DNA of 64,000 nucleotides from Hemileia vastatrix. Taxonomy: Eukaryota; Basidiomycota; Pucciniomycetes; Pucciniales; Zaghouaniaceae. The notes under the pieces were generated by a model. The model had not been told where the DNA came from. It saw only the letters and a program-made list of their open reading frames with translations, and made no database searches. Every line of letters starts with the position of its first letter. The first letter of the stretch is position 1. The translations under genes and the position numbers were made by a program. The stretch is from assembly GCA_030280995.1 (NCBI GenBank), contig JASXTE010000004.1:41412797-41476796 (forward strand), written 5' to 3'. Shown here in pieces: positions 1-10,945 of the stretch.

Positions 1-440
1 CTCCTACATACACCCCCACACCCCTTTCCCCTATTTCTAAGCCAGATATCACTAGAAAAGCAATACAATCACATCCTAGCAAAGTGATACCTCAACATTA
101 CTTGCCCAAATTTTCAGAACTGAACTAAATTATTTACAATCTCATGCAGGCAATATGGGACCTTACCATAGGTACATTGCCTTTAACTACTCACCCCACC
201 CTACCCTTAACTTCTCAAGCCACTGCACCTACCACTACCACACCTTCAGACTTAGCAGATATGGCGACACCAATGGGGAAATTGGTATCTCCTTTCAGGA
301 AGGCCAAACCCATCAGTTGTTCATGCCAAAACCAACCCTATATTTCACCACCTCAGCAAAACTTTCAGATAGGAATTATAGAGAGACAGTGAACATTAAG
401 AAATGTCAAAGAGTTTAAAAAATCCATACCTAATCTTTAG

Positions 441-1250
441 TTCAATGGTAACAAATATTCAGACTTGCAAAGCAGTGTATTAGCCCTGATAAAAGACTTT
501 GTTGGCACAAGAACATATGCCTTAAATGATGAAAAAATACCAGAAAAATTTGAAGATAGAGTAACCCATCTATTTCTGGTGCACTCCATTTACCCAAAAC
601 TAACACATGAGATATCAACTGACTGGATGGCATGCCAGGACTACCTTCATATTAGAAACAAATTCACTGTATCTAATCACACCTCTGAAATGAAAGCAAT
701 CTGCAATTTCATCAATCTGAAAGAAACTCAATTTACACCCCACAGTGAGTACTTGGAAGCATTCAACAAACATTTTGAAGCAATTGAAGGACAAGGAATT
801 GTTTTTTATCAAAAAATTTCTAAAGCCCTGATGTCACACACTTTAACACTTTTGTCTCTGAAAGACCTTTATGTTGATCTATGTGTTTCTCTGGAAAATT
901 GCCATGACTCAAAATTGGTCACCTTTGAAGATTTATTCCAACTCATTCCAACTCTCACCCAGAGCAGAGCAGATAGGGAGAATGCCTAATCAGCTCCTAC
1001 TGCATCCTTGTCAACAGAACCTATCTTTAATACAGCTTCTCATCCACAATGTCAAACTGATTCTTACAGACCTCCTGGTGTTCAAAGACAATGATGCAAA
1101 TCAACTGCACATATTTTTTCTCATTGTCCTTACAACCTTTACTCACACACCTTTTCTACAACACTCTAAATTATGAGAGAACATTACACAGCTTTTGCAT
1201 CTGATCTAAATGCAAAAAAAACCAGTTTAAATCCCCTACAAGAGACCCCA
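441..1250 (+). pseudogene. gag: Copia-1 gag remnant
   Basis: Gag forms the virus-like particle of a Copia element. The frame opens with FNGNKYSDLQSSVLALIKDF, the usual start of Copia gag of the UBN2 type, and runs uninterrupted from 441 to 989. It continues in the same frame after a stop at 987 to about 1250, with further stops at roughly 1100 and 1170. A zinc-knuckle remnant (CKSTAHIFSHC) lies near 1105-1140 but lacks the CCHC spacing. There is no convincing ATG. The 440 bases upstream are leader or gag N-terminus without a firm match. Confidence 0.7.
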
Positions 1251-1253
1251 GTA

Positions 1254-1650
1254 CAAACAGATTAGAGCAAGAGATGTCCAGGATGAAGCCAACAGAGTCA
1301 CTAATTTTGAGGAAAATGTGGAGGTCTTGTATGAGAAGGCTTCACAGATTGATCTTAACAGTGAAGAGTGGTCACCTGAAGCACTTTCAGGGAATGTGGC
1401 AATCTTGGATTCTGGAGCAACCCATCTTGCCACTGGCAATGTGAGCCTTCTCACAAATTTCAGACTTCTGAAAAATTAAAACACAATCAAAGTAGAAACT
1501 AATTGTCCTTCCTCCTTTATTACTGGTATAGGGGACCTCAAAGTAAAGAAAGATTGAAAAGTTGTTACCATTACCAATGTTTTTACTGTCCAGATGTTAG
1601 AACTGCTCCTATTTTTATTTTTGATCTGGTGGATAGTGGTTTTTGTTTTG
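1254..1650 (+). pseudogene. Copia-1 aspartic protease remnant
   Basis: The retroviral-type protease cleaves the Copia polyprotein. The active-site signature DSGATH, followed by LATGN, is encoded at 1408-1425 and is typical of Copia. The upstream linker (about 1254-1400) is acidic and uninterrupted. Stops follow at about 1479 and 1555, after which a short matching stretch (KVVTITNVFTV) continues. It lies between gag and integrase as expected. The catalytic triad is intact, but the surrounding frame is not. Confidence 0.75.
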
Positions 1651-1697
1651 GTTAATTTTCTGAAGACAAGAACTTAGGTATTTATTTTAAGGATGAT

Positions 1698-2830
1698 TTG
1701 ATTATGACAGGGCATATAGCAAGCACAAGGAGGTGTTGGATCCTAGATAAAATTAGGTTTAGCAATTTCAATCCAAATGATGTTTCACCTTATCATTATT
1801 CATTGAATCCTTTTCTCTTGCGTACTGTTAAAAATAATAATCATATCAACCAACCTCCAGCTGAAAATAGCTCTCTTATGGATTGGCAGAGAAAACTTGG
1901 TCATACCAGTGAAAACAACATTAAAAATATCATCAATAATGGAGCTGGTACTGGATTTCCCTCTTCTATGCCACCAGGTAAAATTGATTTTGAAGATTAC
2001 CTGATCACCAGAAGTACCAGAAAACCTCCAGCTGCACATGAAGCCAGATCTGATTCAATGATGAGCCTTATTGTAGGAGAGCTGGTTGGCCCTATGAATC
2101 CTACCATTAATGGTGCAAGATTGACAGCTATGTCCAGGAAAAATTCAACTTCCTATGGTGAGGTGTTTCTACTCAATTCCAAATCTGAAGCTACACCTGC
2201 TTTTGTTACCTTTTATAAAAAGCTGGAAAATTTCACCATTAAAAAGCTTCAAGAATGGAAAAATGCACAGTCTGCATATGGCTCAAATCCTGACTGACAT
2301 TGGAGCTACTCATGAAGTTACTTGTCCACACCACCATGAACAAAATGGGTCAGCTGAATGTTTCAATGGTAAAGTGGGGGGATGTTTCTAGAACTATTCT
2401 ACTAGCTAGTGAGCTTTCTTAATGCTTCTGGGCCCTGGAATACAAATGGAAAGCTCATTTTCACAATTGAATTCCCAATTTTAAGACTGGTGAAACTACC
2501 CAATTAAATCTCAGGTACAACTGTGACCCAACTTACTCCAACCTCAAAATTTTTGGTGAAACAGATTTTTTCCATTTTTATAAAGAAACTCAATGCATAT
2601 TAGACCAATGTTCTTTGGTTTGTAAATGTTTAGTGTATTCTTTGAAAAATGCAGGTTTGATTTTTCAGCATCCAGAATCAAATTCCTTTTTTGAATTTCA
2701 TATGGATGTTTTCCCTGGTGACCAACTTCCTGCTCACAAAGCTGCTTATTGACCTCCACCATCTAAATGTTCTCTTGATCATATCCTTAATTCCATGAAA
2801 CTAGGTGATTTCAAGGATTAAAAAACACTT
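1698..2830 (+). pseudogene. Copia-1 integrase remnant
   Basis: Integrase inserts the cDNA into the genome. The GAG-pre-integrase motif DWQRKLGHTSENNI lies near 1878-1920. The second zinc pair, normally CxxC, reads FEDY here, so the HHCC finger is lost. The start of the catalytic core (ELVGPMNPTINGARLTAMS) follows, and the frame then shifts near 2290. The downstream frame has GATHEVTCPHHHEQNGSAE, matching the Copia core around the catalytic glutamate. Weak similarity with several stops continues to about 2830. Confidence 0.75.
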
Positions 2831-2937
2831 ATTTCTCAAGAAAAAGCTGCACATGACACAATAGAGAAAGGTTTTTTCCAATCATCTATCATCCTCCAAA
2901 GTCACTTGCAAGCTATGCTCTCAACTGAAAGTAAAAA

Positions 2938-4620
2938 GTGGGACCAAGAATGAAAAAAGGAACTGTTGAAAATGAAAGATTTGGATGTGTGGTATCAAGA
3001 AAAGCTTCCTCCCAGTGCCAAACTGAACCATGCAAAATGGGTCTTCACCATCAAAATCCTTTCATCCAAATCACAAATGTACAAAGAAAGATATGTGGCC
3101 AAAGATTTTTTACAGCAGTATGCTGTAGATTTCACTGACAATTTTGATCCAAATTCCACTTTTACTTAACACATTCTACTCGCACTGGCAGCTTATCACA
3201 AATGGCATGTCAAATCTTTTGATGTCACTGCTTCTTACTTCCACATTCCAATTGATAAAGCAATTTGGGTCCGCCCTCCTGAAGGGTACCAGATAAATGA
3301 CATTGGAAATTTCCTACCTTTAAAAAAGGCCCTCTCACCAGAAAAAAAAATTTGGGCACCTGATAGAAGGTTCCAATCCCTATCTTAATTTAATTCAGTT
3401 TTAGCTCTGCTGTAATTTTTCTGAGAAGACTTTCCACTGAACACTGAGCATGCCAGATTGTGCAGTATCAAATCTGAGTTATGCTTGAATCAAAAATGGA
3501 TTGAGGGTTAGGCACCTTCTAGAAGGTGCTGCCTGTTGTTTTGTGGTGTCTATGGCACTAAAAAGGCAGAAAGATGCTGGTGGATTCATATTTCCAGAAA
3601 ATTGGACTCCCTGGGGTATAATGCAAGTCAATATGATAGAAGCTTCTATTATCTCAGAAAAAAGGGATTTGTAGGCATACTTTGATACATTTTGATAATG
3701 GTATAGTTACTGGAAGTAGTTAAGAGGTGCTGAAACAATTTGAAGATGGTTTGAATGGTAGTTTTAAGGTAAATTGGAATGATAATGTGGATGATATTGT
3801 AGGTGTTTCTATAAAAGAAGTTCCAGCAGGTTTTTATCTGAAGGATTTGTCAGCTCATTGACAATATTCTTCAAAACTATAATCCCTCTATATTTACAAC
3901 AAGATCCCCCCTACTGACCAATCTAGACATTACCACTTCCAGGGATGAGGAGGTAGATATTGATACAACTAAATATCTCTCTATTCTAGGTGATCTCAGT
4001 TATGTGGTGGTGGCAACTAGGTGGGATCTGTCTTTTCCTGTCAATTTTTTAGCACAATTCTCCTACAAACCCACTTCCACTAACTGGATTGCTTTAATCC
4101 ACCTTCTCATATATGCTCAACACACTACAAACCTATGTCTTTACATTCATCCTGACTATAATTCCCCACTTGAACTCCTATCTTTTTCTGATTCCACTTT
4201 GAATAACAAGGAATTCTTAAGAGCTCAAAGCAGACATCTCCTTCTCCTCAACTCCTTCCCTATTGTGTGGACCTCACAACACCAATTGAAAGTTAGTGAT
4301 TCATCATGCACTGATGAATATGTGGCACTTGGTGGCAGTATGAAGGATGCCATTTGGATCTCAAATCTTCTTAAAGACATATTTCCTGATATTCACCTAA
4401 TCAAGATCTTCTGTGAAAACAAATGAGGGATTGACAATGAAAAAGAAAATCCAAGAAAAAAGTAGAAAAAGCATGTGGATAGGTGTTTCTATATTGTGAA
4501 TGAACAGCTCTTCCTAAAAAAGTAACTTTGGAATGCGTTCCCACTGCTCAAATGTGTGCAGATATACTCACAAAATCACTGGGCCCATCTCTAACAATTC
4601 TTAGAAGGAAGTATGTCTGT
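2938..4620 (+). pseudogene. Copia-1 reverse transcriptase / RNase H remnant
   Basis: The Copia RT starts with DVWYQEKLPPSAKLNHAKWV (from about 2985), continues through FDVTASYFHIPIDKAIWV (near 3215-3280) and stops at LKKAL before the inserted MITE at 3336. It resumes at 3552 with YGTKKAERCWW, the conserved motif after the junction. The position of the YVDD box reads FDNG, so the catalytic aspartate pair is lost. RNase H follows as a 140-codon open stretch (4004-4426) with DEYVALGGSMKDAIWI. The tail KHVDRCFYIV and ADILTKSLGP to about 4620 is the usual Copia C-terminus. Confidence 0.85.
3336..3548. mobile_element. 213-bp MITE, copy 1, CACCA termini, in Copia-1 RT
   Basis: The left end reads CACCAGAAAA and the reverse complement of the right end reads CACCACAAAA. 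Both continue into a self-palindromic block centred on CTAG or a close variant (right block GCACCTTCTAGAAGGTGC). TCT at 3333-3335 is repeated at 3549-3551. Removing the element and one TCT rejoins the RT frame at the conserved LYGT motif, which fixes both boundaries. It has no coding capacity. Terminal CACCA with a 3-bp duplication recalls the CACTA/EnSpm superfamily, but that assignment is inference. Confidence 0.85.
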
Positions 4621-4783
4621 GTGTGGTGATGGAGTTATATTCTCTTTTCTCTTTATTTTTTCTTGCTTAATTTTGTTTCATTTTATTTTATTTTATATCC
4701 TTTTTTTCTGTTTTTGGAATTGTTTATGTGTGAATGTGGGGATATCACTAATATTTTATCATAACTCAGTGAGGGGGGTTTTA

Positions 4784-5190
4784 TGTCACTAGGACTATGC
4801 ACTTAGTTATGTAGGATTGTATATAGTTGGTGGTCACGGCATTCCCTTATCTCCAGCTCTTTTCAGAGCTCTACTGGTCGACACAGTGCTACAGGTAAAT
4901 TAATGAAGTTATGGCTCTTTCCAGAGCTCTACAGACTGATATTGTGCTACACAAATGACAACAGCTAATAAAAGGAGAGTATATGGTTTTCCAGTTTGAT
5001 GTACATAAGGCTAAGATGCTTAGTGATTATGATTGTGTACATAGTTCTCTAGTATAAAACCTGTGGTGCAGCCAAGGCATCTAACTCTGGTTCACTCTGG
5101 AAAAAGCACTGACACTGCTATCATAGGTTATGGGCTGTCCCTGATTAGTTACCAGCAGTATCTTTTTGTGTATTTTTCTCCTGGAACCAA
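4784..5190 (+). repeat. Copia-1 3' LTR (right limit approximate)
   Basis: The LTR start TGTCACTAGG directly follows a purine tract (GAGGGGGG, 4771-4778, then TTTTA). It contains a TATA box at 5053-5059. The 3' limit cannot be fixed because no second LTR copy is in the window. Copia-2 may use the same LTR as its 5' LTR. Confidence 0.5.
5053..5059 (+). promoter_or_regulatory. TATA box in Copia LTR
   Basis: TATAAAA lies about 270 bp inside the LTR, oriented for transcription toward the Copia-2 leader and gag, the expected place for an LTR promoter. Confidence 0.45.
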
Positions 5191-5279
5191 ACGTGTGCCC
5201 CAATTTTTTCCCTTGTTAAATGTGCCTAAAACCTGAAGTCAGTTAATTCTTACTGCATCATCCAATTTTCCTCCTACTT

Positions 5280-6385
5280 CACTTCCCTTGGAATTTAATT
5301 CATTCCTGGTACCTCCAACCCTTTTGAGTCTAGACCTAAGCTGCATGGTGACCAAACTACCCTTAGAAGGGAAATTAAAAATCTTGACATAACTCCTAAC
5401 TTCCCCACTTTTTACATCCCAATCTTTTGTTCCTTACCCTGATCCTATTTTTCCCCCAACTCCACTATCACCTAATATGGTTCTTCAACCACAACCTAAA
5501 TTTCCAATAACCAAATACTAGGGAAAAGACTGTGGTATAGTCATTGATTACATCTTAACACAAATAAAACACACCCCTAAATTAAAGGTTGATGGTTCAA
5601 ACTGGAAAACCAGGTTTGAAGGTGTATCCCTTTTCATGAAATGCCATGTGTGATCAACCAAATACACTATGAATCCAAATTCTATTCTTGGTGCCATCAA
5701 AGCATTTGAAGATCCAATGTGCTGGAATATCATCTATTTTACCATTGAAGAAAAGCTGAAAAGTTTTATCAATATTTCTACCATATTTTATCATGCATTT
5801 AATGTTCTCTCTTCCAAATTTGAGACAACAACACATACTTCCCATATCTAACTTCTCAATGAGTTTCTAAAAATAAAATCCTCCCCTTTTTTTGATCTGA
5901 TCTCACATTAAAACAACATTAAATCTATCCTAGATTCTTTCAATCTCTCTGGTTTTTGACTTGTTTATGATCAACATGGAGCCATCTTGATTCAATTGCT
6001 GTCTCCACCATTGTCTTCCAACCTCTCCTCTGGACTGAATCATCATTTTGAACTATGGAAAGATATTTCTCAGCCTTCATACAATGATATTCTGAATGCA
6101 ATTGATAAAAAATTTAAAAGAAACTCAACTCCATTGACAATCTCTCCAACCGCTATAAAATCTACCATGATTGATGAGAAAATATCATCCCTTGCTTTTC
6201 ATCAAGGAAAAACAGATAGTTATTGCCAATCATACAGAAAACTTTCCTGTTTTCTTTTACACTCAACCAAACATCTAATTATGACCTTTTCATACAATTC
6301 AAATGGTGGCACTTTAAACTCAGAAGTTTGGGCACAACAGGAAGCAAGAATAAGGCAGGCCCAAGCAGCTTTTAATCAGTTTTGA
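5280..6385 (+). pseudogene. gag: Copia-2 gag remnant
   Basis: The motif KLKVDGSNWKTRFEGVSLFM (from about 5578) is the usual N-terminal block of rust-type Copia gag and reappears in Copia-3 as KLKDDGSNFQIWFKELQ. The frame breaks near 5650, 5850 and 5960. The last open stretch (5987-6385, 132 codons) holds LNHHFELWKDISQPSYNDIL and a basic, glutamine-rich end (QQEARIRQAQAAFNQF). No zinc knuckle is visible. The first 90 bp downstream of the leader are only weakly coding. Confidence 0.7.
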
Positions 6386-6451
6386 AAAACTTCCTTTGAC
6401 AGAAGGGTCAAGAAATCATCTATTAAATTTGGCTTAAACAAAATCTCTTCC

Positions 6452-7104
6452 TTGGCTTTTGATGTTCTCACTAAAGCACTAAATGGACTTGATTTTGGAA
6501 GTGAGAAGTGGAAAATGGCACTGGATGTTGACAACACCAAAGGCATTTTTGATACTGGTGCTACTCACCATGTGACTGGACATGTACATCTTTTCAATAG
6601 CTTTAAAAAGTTAAAGAATCCTGTAGCAGTAAAGACAGTGACTGATTCACCTACTGCTTTTATTACTAGAAATGGGAATATGCTTCTCAAAGTATGTGGA
6701 AAAAAGTTAATTACCATTAAACACATTTTTCTTCTGTGACAAGGCCAAGTCTACACTTATTTCTCTGTTTAATCTTTTAAAAAATGGCATCTCTATTCAT
6801 CTCAATACTTCTTACTATTTTGTTATGACTAAAGATTCAAATGAATTGTTCAGTGCTCCCCTTTCTTCATCTGAATGCAAATGGACCATAGATTTAGTAT
6901 ACCCATGTAAAGTAGTTATTACCCCATTAAAAATAAATCATTTTAACTCTTTGTTCCATTCCTCCTTACCTTCCCAATTTGTTGCAACTTCTTCCATCCC
7001 TAAAATACCATACTCAAAGGATTTTCCCAACTCAGTGATGGATTGGCATTGCCAATTAGGTCAGACAAGTGTGAGACTACTTTGGCACATTGCAAAATTA
7101 GATT
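6452..7104 (+). pseudogene. Copia-2 protease and GAG-pre-integrase remnant
   Basis: The protease signature DTGATHHVTGHVHLFNSF is intact at about 6548-6605 in a 95-codon open stretch (6452-6739). A frameshift near 6738 separates it from the pre-integrase domain, where DWHCQLGQTSVRLLWHIAKL (about 7040-7100) corresponds to the H-x-x-LGH-x-S motif. Sequence from 7106 on belongs to the inserted Gypsy-A1 LTR, so the apparent reading frame to 7181 runs into foreign DNA. Confidence 0.8.
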
Positions 7105-7105
7105 C

Positions 7106-7341
7106 TAGGACCTTAGTAGGCAGACTACTACTAGCACTGATGCTAGCCTGGGAAAGGACTGACTGTGCTACTAAGAAGTGAGACTAAGAAGTAACTGGAT
7201 TACTATATAAGTTTTCCAATGAGGAGTGCTCCACAGCGCTTTCCCCACTTAACCCCCTTATGAAATACCCACTATTCTGCCTCTTTATAGTGCATAGCTC
7301 CCATAGCACTCCTCCTCTCACCTCTCAACCAAATCCTAACA
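7106..7341 (-). repeat. Gypsy-A1 3' LTR
   Basis: It matches 11963-12184 over most of its length (shared GACTACTACTAGCACTGA, GGATTACTATA, CTTTCCCCA). Read on the minus strand it begins TGTTAGGATTT next to a purine tract (complement of TTACCCCCTTT, from 7342), as expected for a 3' LTR. A minus-strand TATAAAG lies near 7283-7290. Confidence 0.85.
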
Positions 7342-7389
7342 TTACCCCCTTTTTTACCTCTCCTTCTCCCTGCACTCTTTATCAAACTA

Positions 7390-8105
7390 TTCCACCTTCC
7401 TTTTAGCATTTTTCAAGTTCTCTAATGGTTTCCAAGACCTGTCCTCTACTCCATAACCTTTCCAGTGCACCAAATACTGAAACTTTCCCTTTACACCTGT
7501 TTAGCAATAATCCTTTCAACCTCCAACTCCTCTTCATTTCCTACATAGACTGTAGCTTGTGGTTCTTCTGGGAACCCTGGTATTGTATCTTCTTGGCACC
7601 TTGTGAGTAATGAAATTTTAAACACTGAATGCACTTGTCTCATTGACATGGGTAGTACCAATTTGTATTCTGAGTCTGATACCTTACATTTTATCTTAAA
7701 TGAGTCTACTTTCTTGTGATATAACCTGAAAATCGGGTGCAATGTGGAAAGAAAACGTGAGATTAACCAGACCTTGTCACCTACCTCTAACACCCAATAT
7801 TGAGTCTTCTCTTGATCATGGTAGCACTTCATTAATTTTTGGGATAGCTTAAGAGCTTCTTCTAACTCCAGACATATACTTATTATATTCTGAATCTTTT
7901 CTTCAACTTCTGGAACTTGTAATGTGGATGGGGTACCAATGGAGAATTTTGGGTGATATTCATAGTTGGAATAGAATGGAGACATTCCAGTTTCTGCATG
8001 TTTCTGGTTTTTGTATGAGAATTTAGCCAATAGTAGTAGCTTCACCCAATCATCTTGCTGATAGTTAATGAAGTGGTGCAAGTATTGTTCAATTGCCTTG
8101 TTCAC
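7390..8105 (-). pseudogene. Gypsy-A1 integrase C-terminus and chromodomain remnant
   Basis: The minus-strand frame (8105 to 7491) starts just after the HPQTDG motif and covers the integrase C-terminus: LLLAKFSYKNQKHAETGMSP, LEVGDKVWLISRF, then the GPF-like motif [33 protein letters not shown] begins a chromodomain, which a stop cuts; matching residues ([15 protein letters not shown]) continue in the next frame to about 7390. Chromodomains in this position direct insertion to marked chromatin in chromoviruses. Confidence 0.8.
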
Positions 8106-8760
8106 TATCTCTGATTACCCATCAGTCTGTGGATGCCATGCTCTTGACAGAATGGGCTTATTGTTTAGTTGATCATATCTTATTTTAACAACTTAGAGTT
8201 AAAATTACTTCCACAGTATGATAATATAATTTTGGGTAGTCCATGTAACTTCCAGACATGTGCCACCATTAAGTCTGAAATACCCTCTAATGTAACCTTT
8301 GTAGTAGTGGGGACAATGTGCACCATCTTAGTGCAGCATTCAACTACTTTGAGGATAGAATTATTTCCTTGAGACTTGGGTAAATACACTATAAGGTCAT
8401 AGGAGAGTTCCCTCAATGGTTGTTTGGTAATTTTTAGTGGGGTCAGTGGTGTTGTTGTTGGACTAACATTGTTTCTCTGACAAGAGCAACATGCTGATAC
8501 AAAAATCTGGATGTATGCCTTCATAGATTTCCAGTAAAAGTTACAATTTAACAGCTCCACAGTCCTCAATGGTCCTAAGTGTCCTTCCATTGGGGAATAA
8601 TTCCTTGATTTTACAACTTTCCTTTTGAGCTCTTTATCATTGGGAACCACTATCCTCCTATTCCAATACAGCACTTCCCCTTCTAGGTGATACTCCAAAA
8701 ATACTTTTCTTACTAATACCTCTTATGATAAAAGTGCCTTCACTAACTCCTGAAATCCCT
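8106..8760 (-). pseudogene. Gypsy-A1 integrase core remnant
   Basis: The 172-codon minus-strand stretch (8698 to 8180) carries the zinc-binding part (CCSCQRNN), the first catalytic aspartate in ELSYDLIVYLPKSQGN and the block VVECCTKMVHIVPTTTKV. The second catalytic aspartate, in the ISDRGS-type motif, reads LSYCGSNF and is lost. The HPQTDG motif follows at about 8120-8140 but is followed by a stop. It is homologous to 26700-27236 in Gypsy-A2. Confidence 0.82.
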
Positions 8761-8835
8761 CATCTTTTTTCTTCCCCTCCTTACCCATTCCATCAGATAC
8801 TCATCTTCAAAATCCACCTCATCTAGAATTACCCC

Positions 8836-9300
8836 CTATTTGACATCGCTCCTCAATAATGTTGCACCAACAGTATATAGCTGTCCTAGTTCTATACACA
8901 AGTCAGGAAATCTTGATAGTGCACCAGTTTTTCCACTTTTCCTCCTTGGTTGGAATAAAACAAATAAATTAATGCTACCTAGAAGCTCTTCCCAGCTTTC
9001 TTTCCAGAAAGTCAACTTTTTAGTGGTCAGGAAGGTTTCCATGTTTTTATGATCTATGTAGATCATAGCTTGTAACCAGTGTGGCCCTCCTTCCAAATAG
9101 TGGTACCAGGTGCATACCCCTTCTACTAGTGTCAATAACTCCTTATTTTATATTTCATAGTTCACTTTGGCACCAAGCAGTGTTAATAAAAAATATGCTA
9201 CTGGATGCAAGACATTTTCAGAATTGTATTAGGATAGTACTGCACCTAATACAAAATATGAGCAGTTAAATTCCAGGAAAAATGGCTTTAATAAGTCAGT
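8836..9300 (-). pseudogene. Gypsy-A1 RNase H remnant
   Basis: The minus-strand reading contains HYLEGGPHWLQAMIYIDHKN, METFLTTKKLTFW, and QPRRKSGKTGALSRFPDL, the C-terminal half of the Ty3/Gypsy RNase H with its DHKN and DALSR blocks. The N-terminal half (9140-9300) is present only as short frames with stops. It joins RT upstream and integrase downstream as in an intact polyprotein. Confidence 0.75.
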
Positions 9301-10250
9301 AATTTCAAGAATAGGAGCTGTCACAAATTGTCTTTCAGGTAGTCAAAATAATCTTGTTGGCTAATCTTACAGATACATTTTGCTTCCTTCTTTGTGAGGT
9401 AATGCAATGATTGGAAAATGTAGGAGTAATTTTCAATAAAACGGCAGTAAAATTTTGCAAAGCTTAGAAATGACTGGAGCTTGTTTACTGAGACTGGTGA
9501 CAGTCATTCTGGTACTGCCTTTAATTTCTCCTGGTCCATGTGCACCCTATTCTTTGAAATGATCATAACCAGGTAGGGGATTTCACCCACTGAAAAGACA
9601 CATTTCTCCAGTTTTATTAATACATAGGCTTCCCTCAAGCGCTAGAAACATTCCTTCACATGTATCTAGTGTTCATTTATTGATCTGGAGTAAATTAAGA
9701 TTTTAAACAGGAATACCACCACATATATCCTTATTTTGTCTCTAAAGATGCTGTTGGTGAAGTGTTGGAAGGTAGAAGGCACAGTAAATGGACAAAATGG
9801 CATTACCAACCATTAAAAATGACCAGATTTAGTGCTGAGTTCCAGTTTGTGTTCATAACCTTCATTTACACATGTGTTGTGGTACCCTGTCCTAAGGTAT
9901 AAGAATGTGAAGATCTCTGCACCTTGAAGACTATCAATTAGCTCACTAGTCAAAGGAAGGTGATATCTGTTCTTTAATTTCAGCCTGTTTAACCTTCTGA
10001 AATACATACAAGGTCTTAATTACCCATCTATTTTTCTTGAAAAGATAACAGGGGTGGTGCAGTGTGATTTTCATTCTCCAATAAAACTGTTTTTTTAGTT
10101 TTTCATCAATTATCTCCTTTAGTGCTGTTGAATCCAGGAATTATAATGAGATTATATGACTAAATTGAGGGGTTGCTCCTGGAATCATATCAGTGGCCAA
10201 GTCATATGGTCAATGAGGAGGAAGGTTCTTGACTTCTCTATCTTCAAAAA
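9300..10250 (-). pseudogene. Gypsy-A1 reverse transcriptase remnant
   Basis: The best open stretch (10007 to 9813) reads RLNRLKLKNRYHLPLTSELI and EIFTFLYLRTGYH, the classical Gypsy RT start. Across stops it continues with PSTFQHFTNSIFRDKI (near 9750). The catalytic YxDD box is replaced by VVVFLFKILIYSRS. NKLQSFLSFAKFYCRFIENYS follows near 9430. At least four stops or shifts break the domain. Confidence 0.8.
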
Positions 10251-10700
10251 GTGGTAAGAATTACCAATAAGCTTCAGGGATCATTTCCTTGAGGCTTCTT
10301 GTTGTATTTGAGGACTGGGTCTTGGCTGAAATTTTGGAAGATATATTCCATGCTGTTGCATCACATTCCAGTTACTCCATTTCCTCCAGCACCCCCACCA
10401 AGACCTTCAACTTAGCATCAAGAGAAAGTTTCACCTCTTGCCGCAAGTCTACTGATGATTATAAAACACCAGGAGACTCTCTGGGCAGGGCCAGGGGGCC
10501 ATTACCTTAGTTCCAGAATCCCCTTTCCTTCCCATCTACACCTTGTTTTCCTTCCAGTCAATGTGTGGGTTATACTGGTCCTTCAGGTTTGTTAAATATG
10601 CCTTGCATTGAGACTCCCTTCAATCACACCAGAATCTGAAAAAAACCTTCTCTCTTACCTCTCCTCCCCCACTTGAGGATCTGTCAATAATAATTAGATG
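10251..10700. other. Linker between RT and protease of Gypsy-A1, little recognisable
   Basis: This should encode the protease-RT linker on the minus strand, but only fragments without clear family motifs are open. I see no separate gene. Confidence 0.4.
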
Positions 10701-10945
10701 CTTAGGGTACTCCAATTTTCAATTTTCATTTTATTTCTCTGTAAAAACTAGTTAAAAATAAAACAGTCTGTGGCCCCAAAGTCCAGTAGGGCTTGTACAT
10801 TTGTTGTGGCTTCAAGTTTCATTAAGGGTAAGCTCGGTATAATACAATTATCATTTATTTCAAGTATCTTGCACGCTGATAATTCTTTTACTGAATTCCC
10901 CTTAATCTTCCACTCTAATCTTCTTGAGGAGGGAACAATCTTCAC
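10700..10945 (-). pseudogene. Gypsy-A1 protease remnant
   Basis: The minus-strand frame ending near 10748 contains VQALLDFGATDCFIFN, matching the LLDSGAT active-site block of Gypsy proteases. The serine after the catalytic aspartate is phenylalanine here. It lies directly after gag, overlapping it by a few bases in another frame. Confidence 0.7.

Larger units (their letters stand above)
1..5190 (+). mobile_element. Copia-1: decayed Ty1/Copia LTR retrotransposon, left end outside window
   Basis: The order gag, protease, integrase, reverse transcriptase, RNase H is that of Ty1/Copia (integrase before RT). All domains are present on the plus strand but broken by stops and frameshifts, so the copy is dead. 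The 5' LTR is not in the window. A purine run near 4770 and a TG start at 4784 mark the 3' LTR. A 213-bp inverted-repeat element interrupts the RT. The right limit is approximate because the LTR end could not be matched to a second copy; Copia-2 leader and gag follow directly. Confidence 0.85.
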
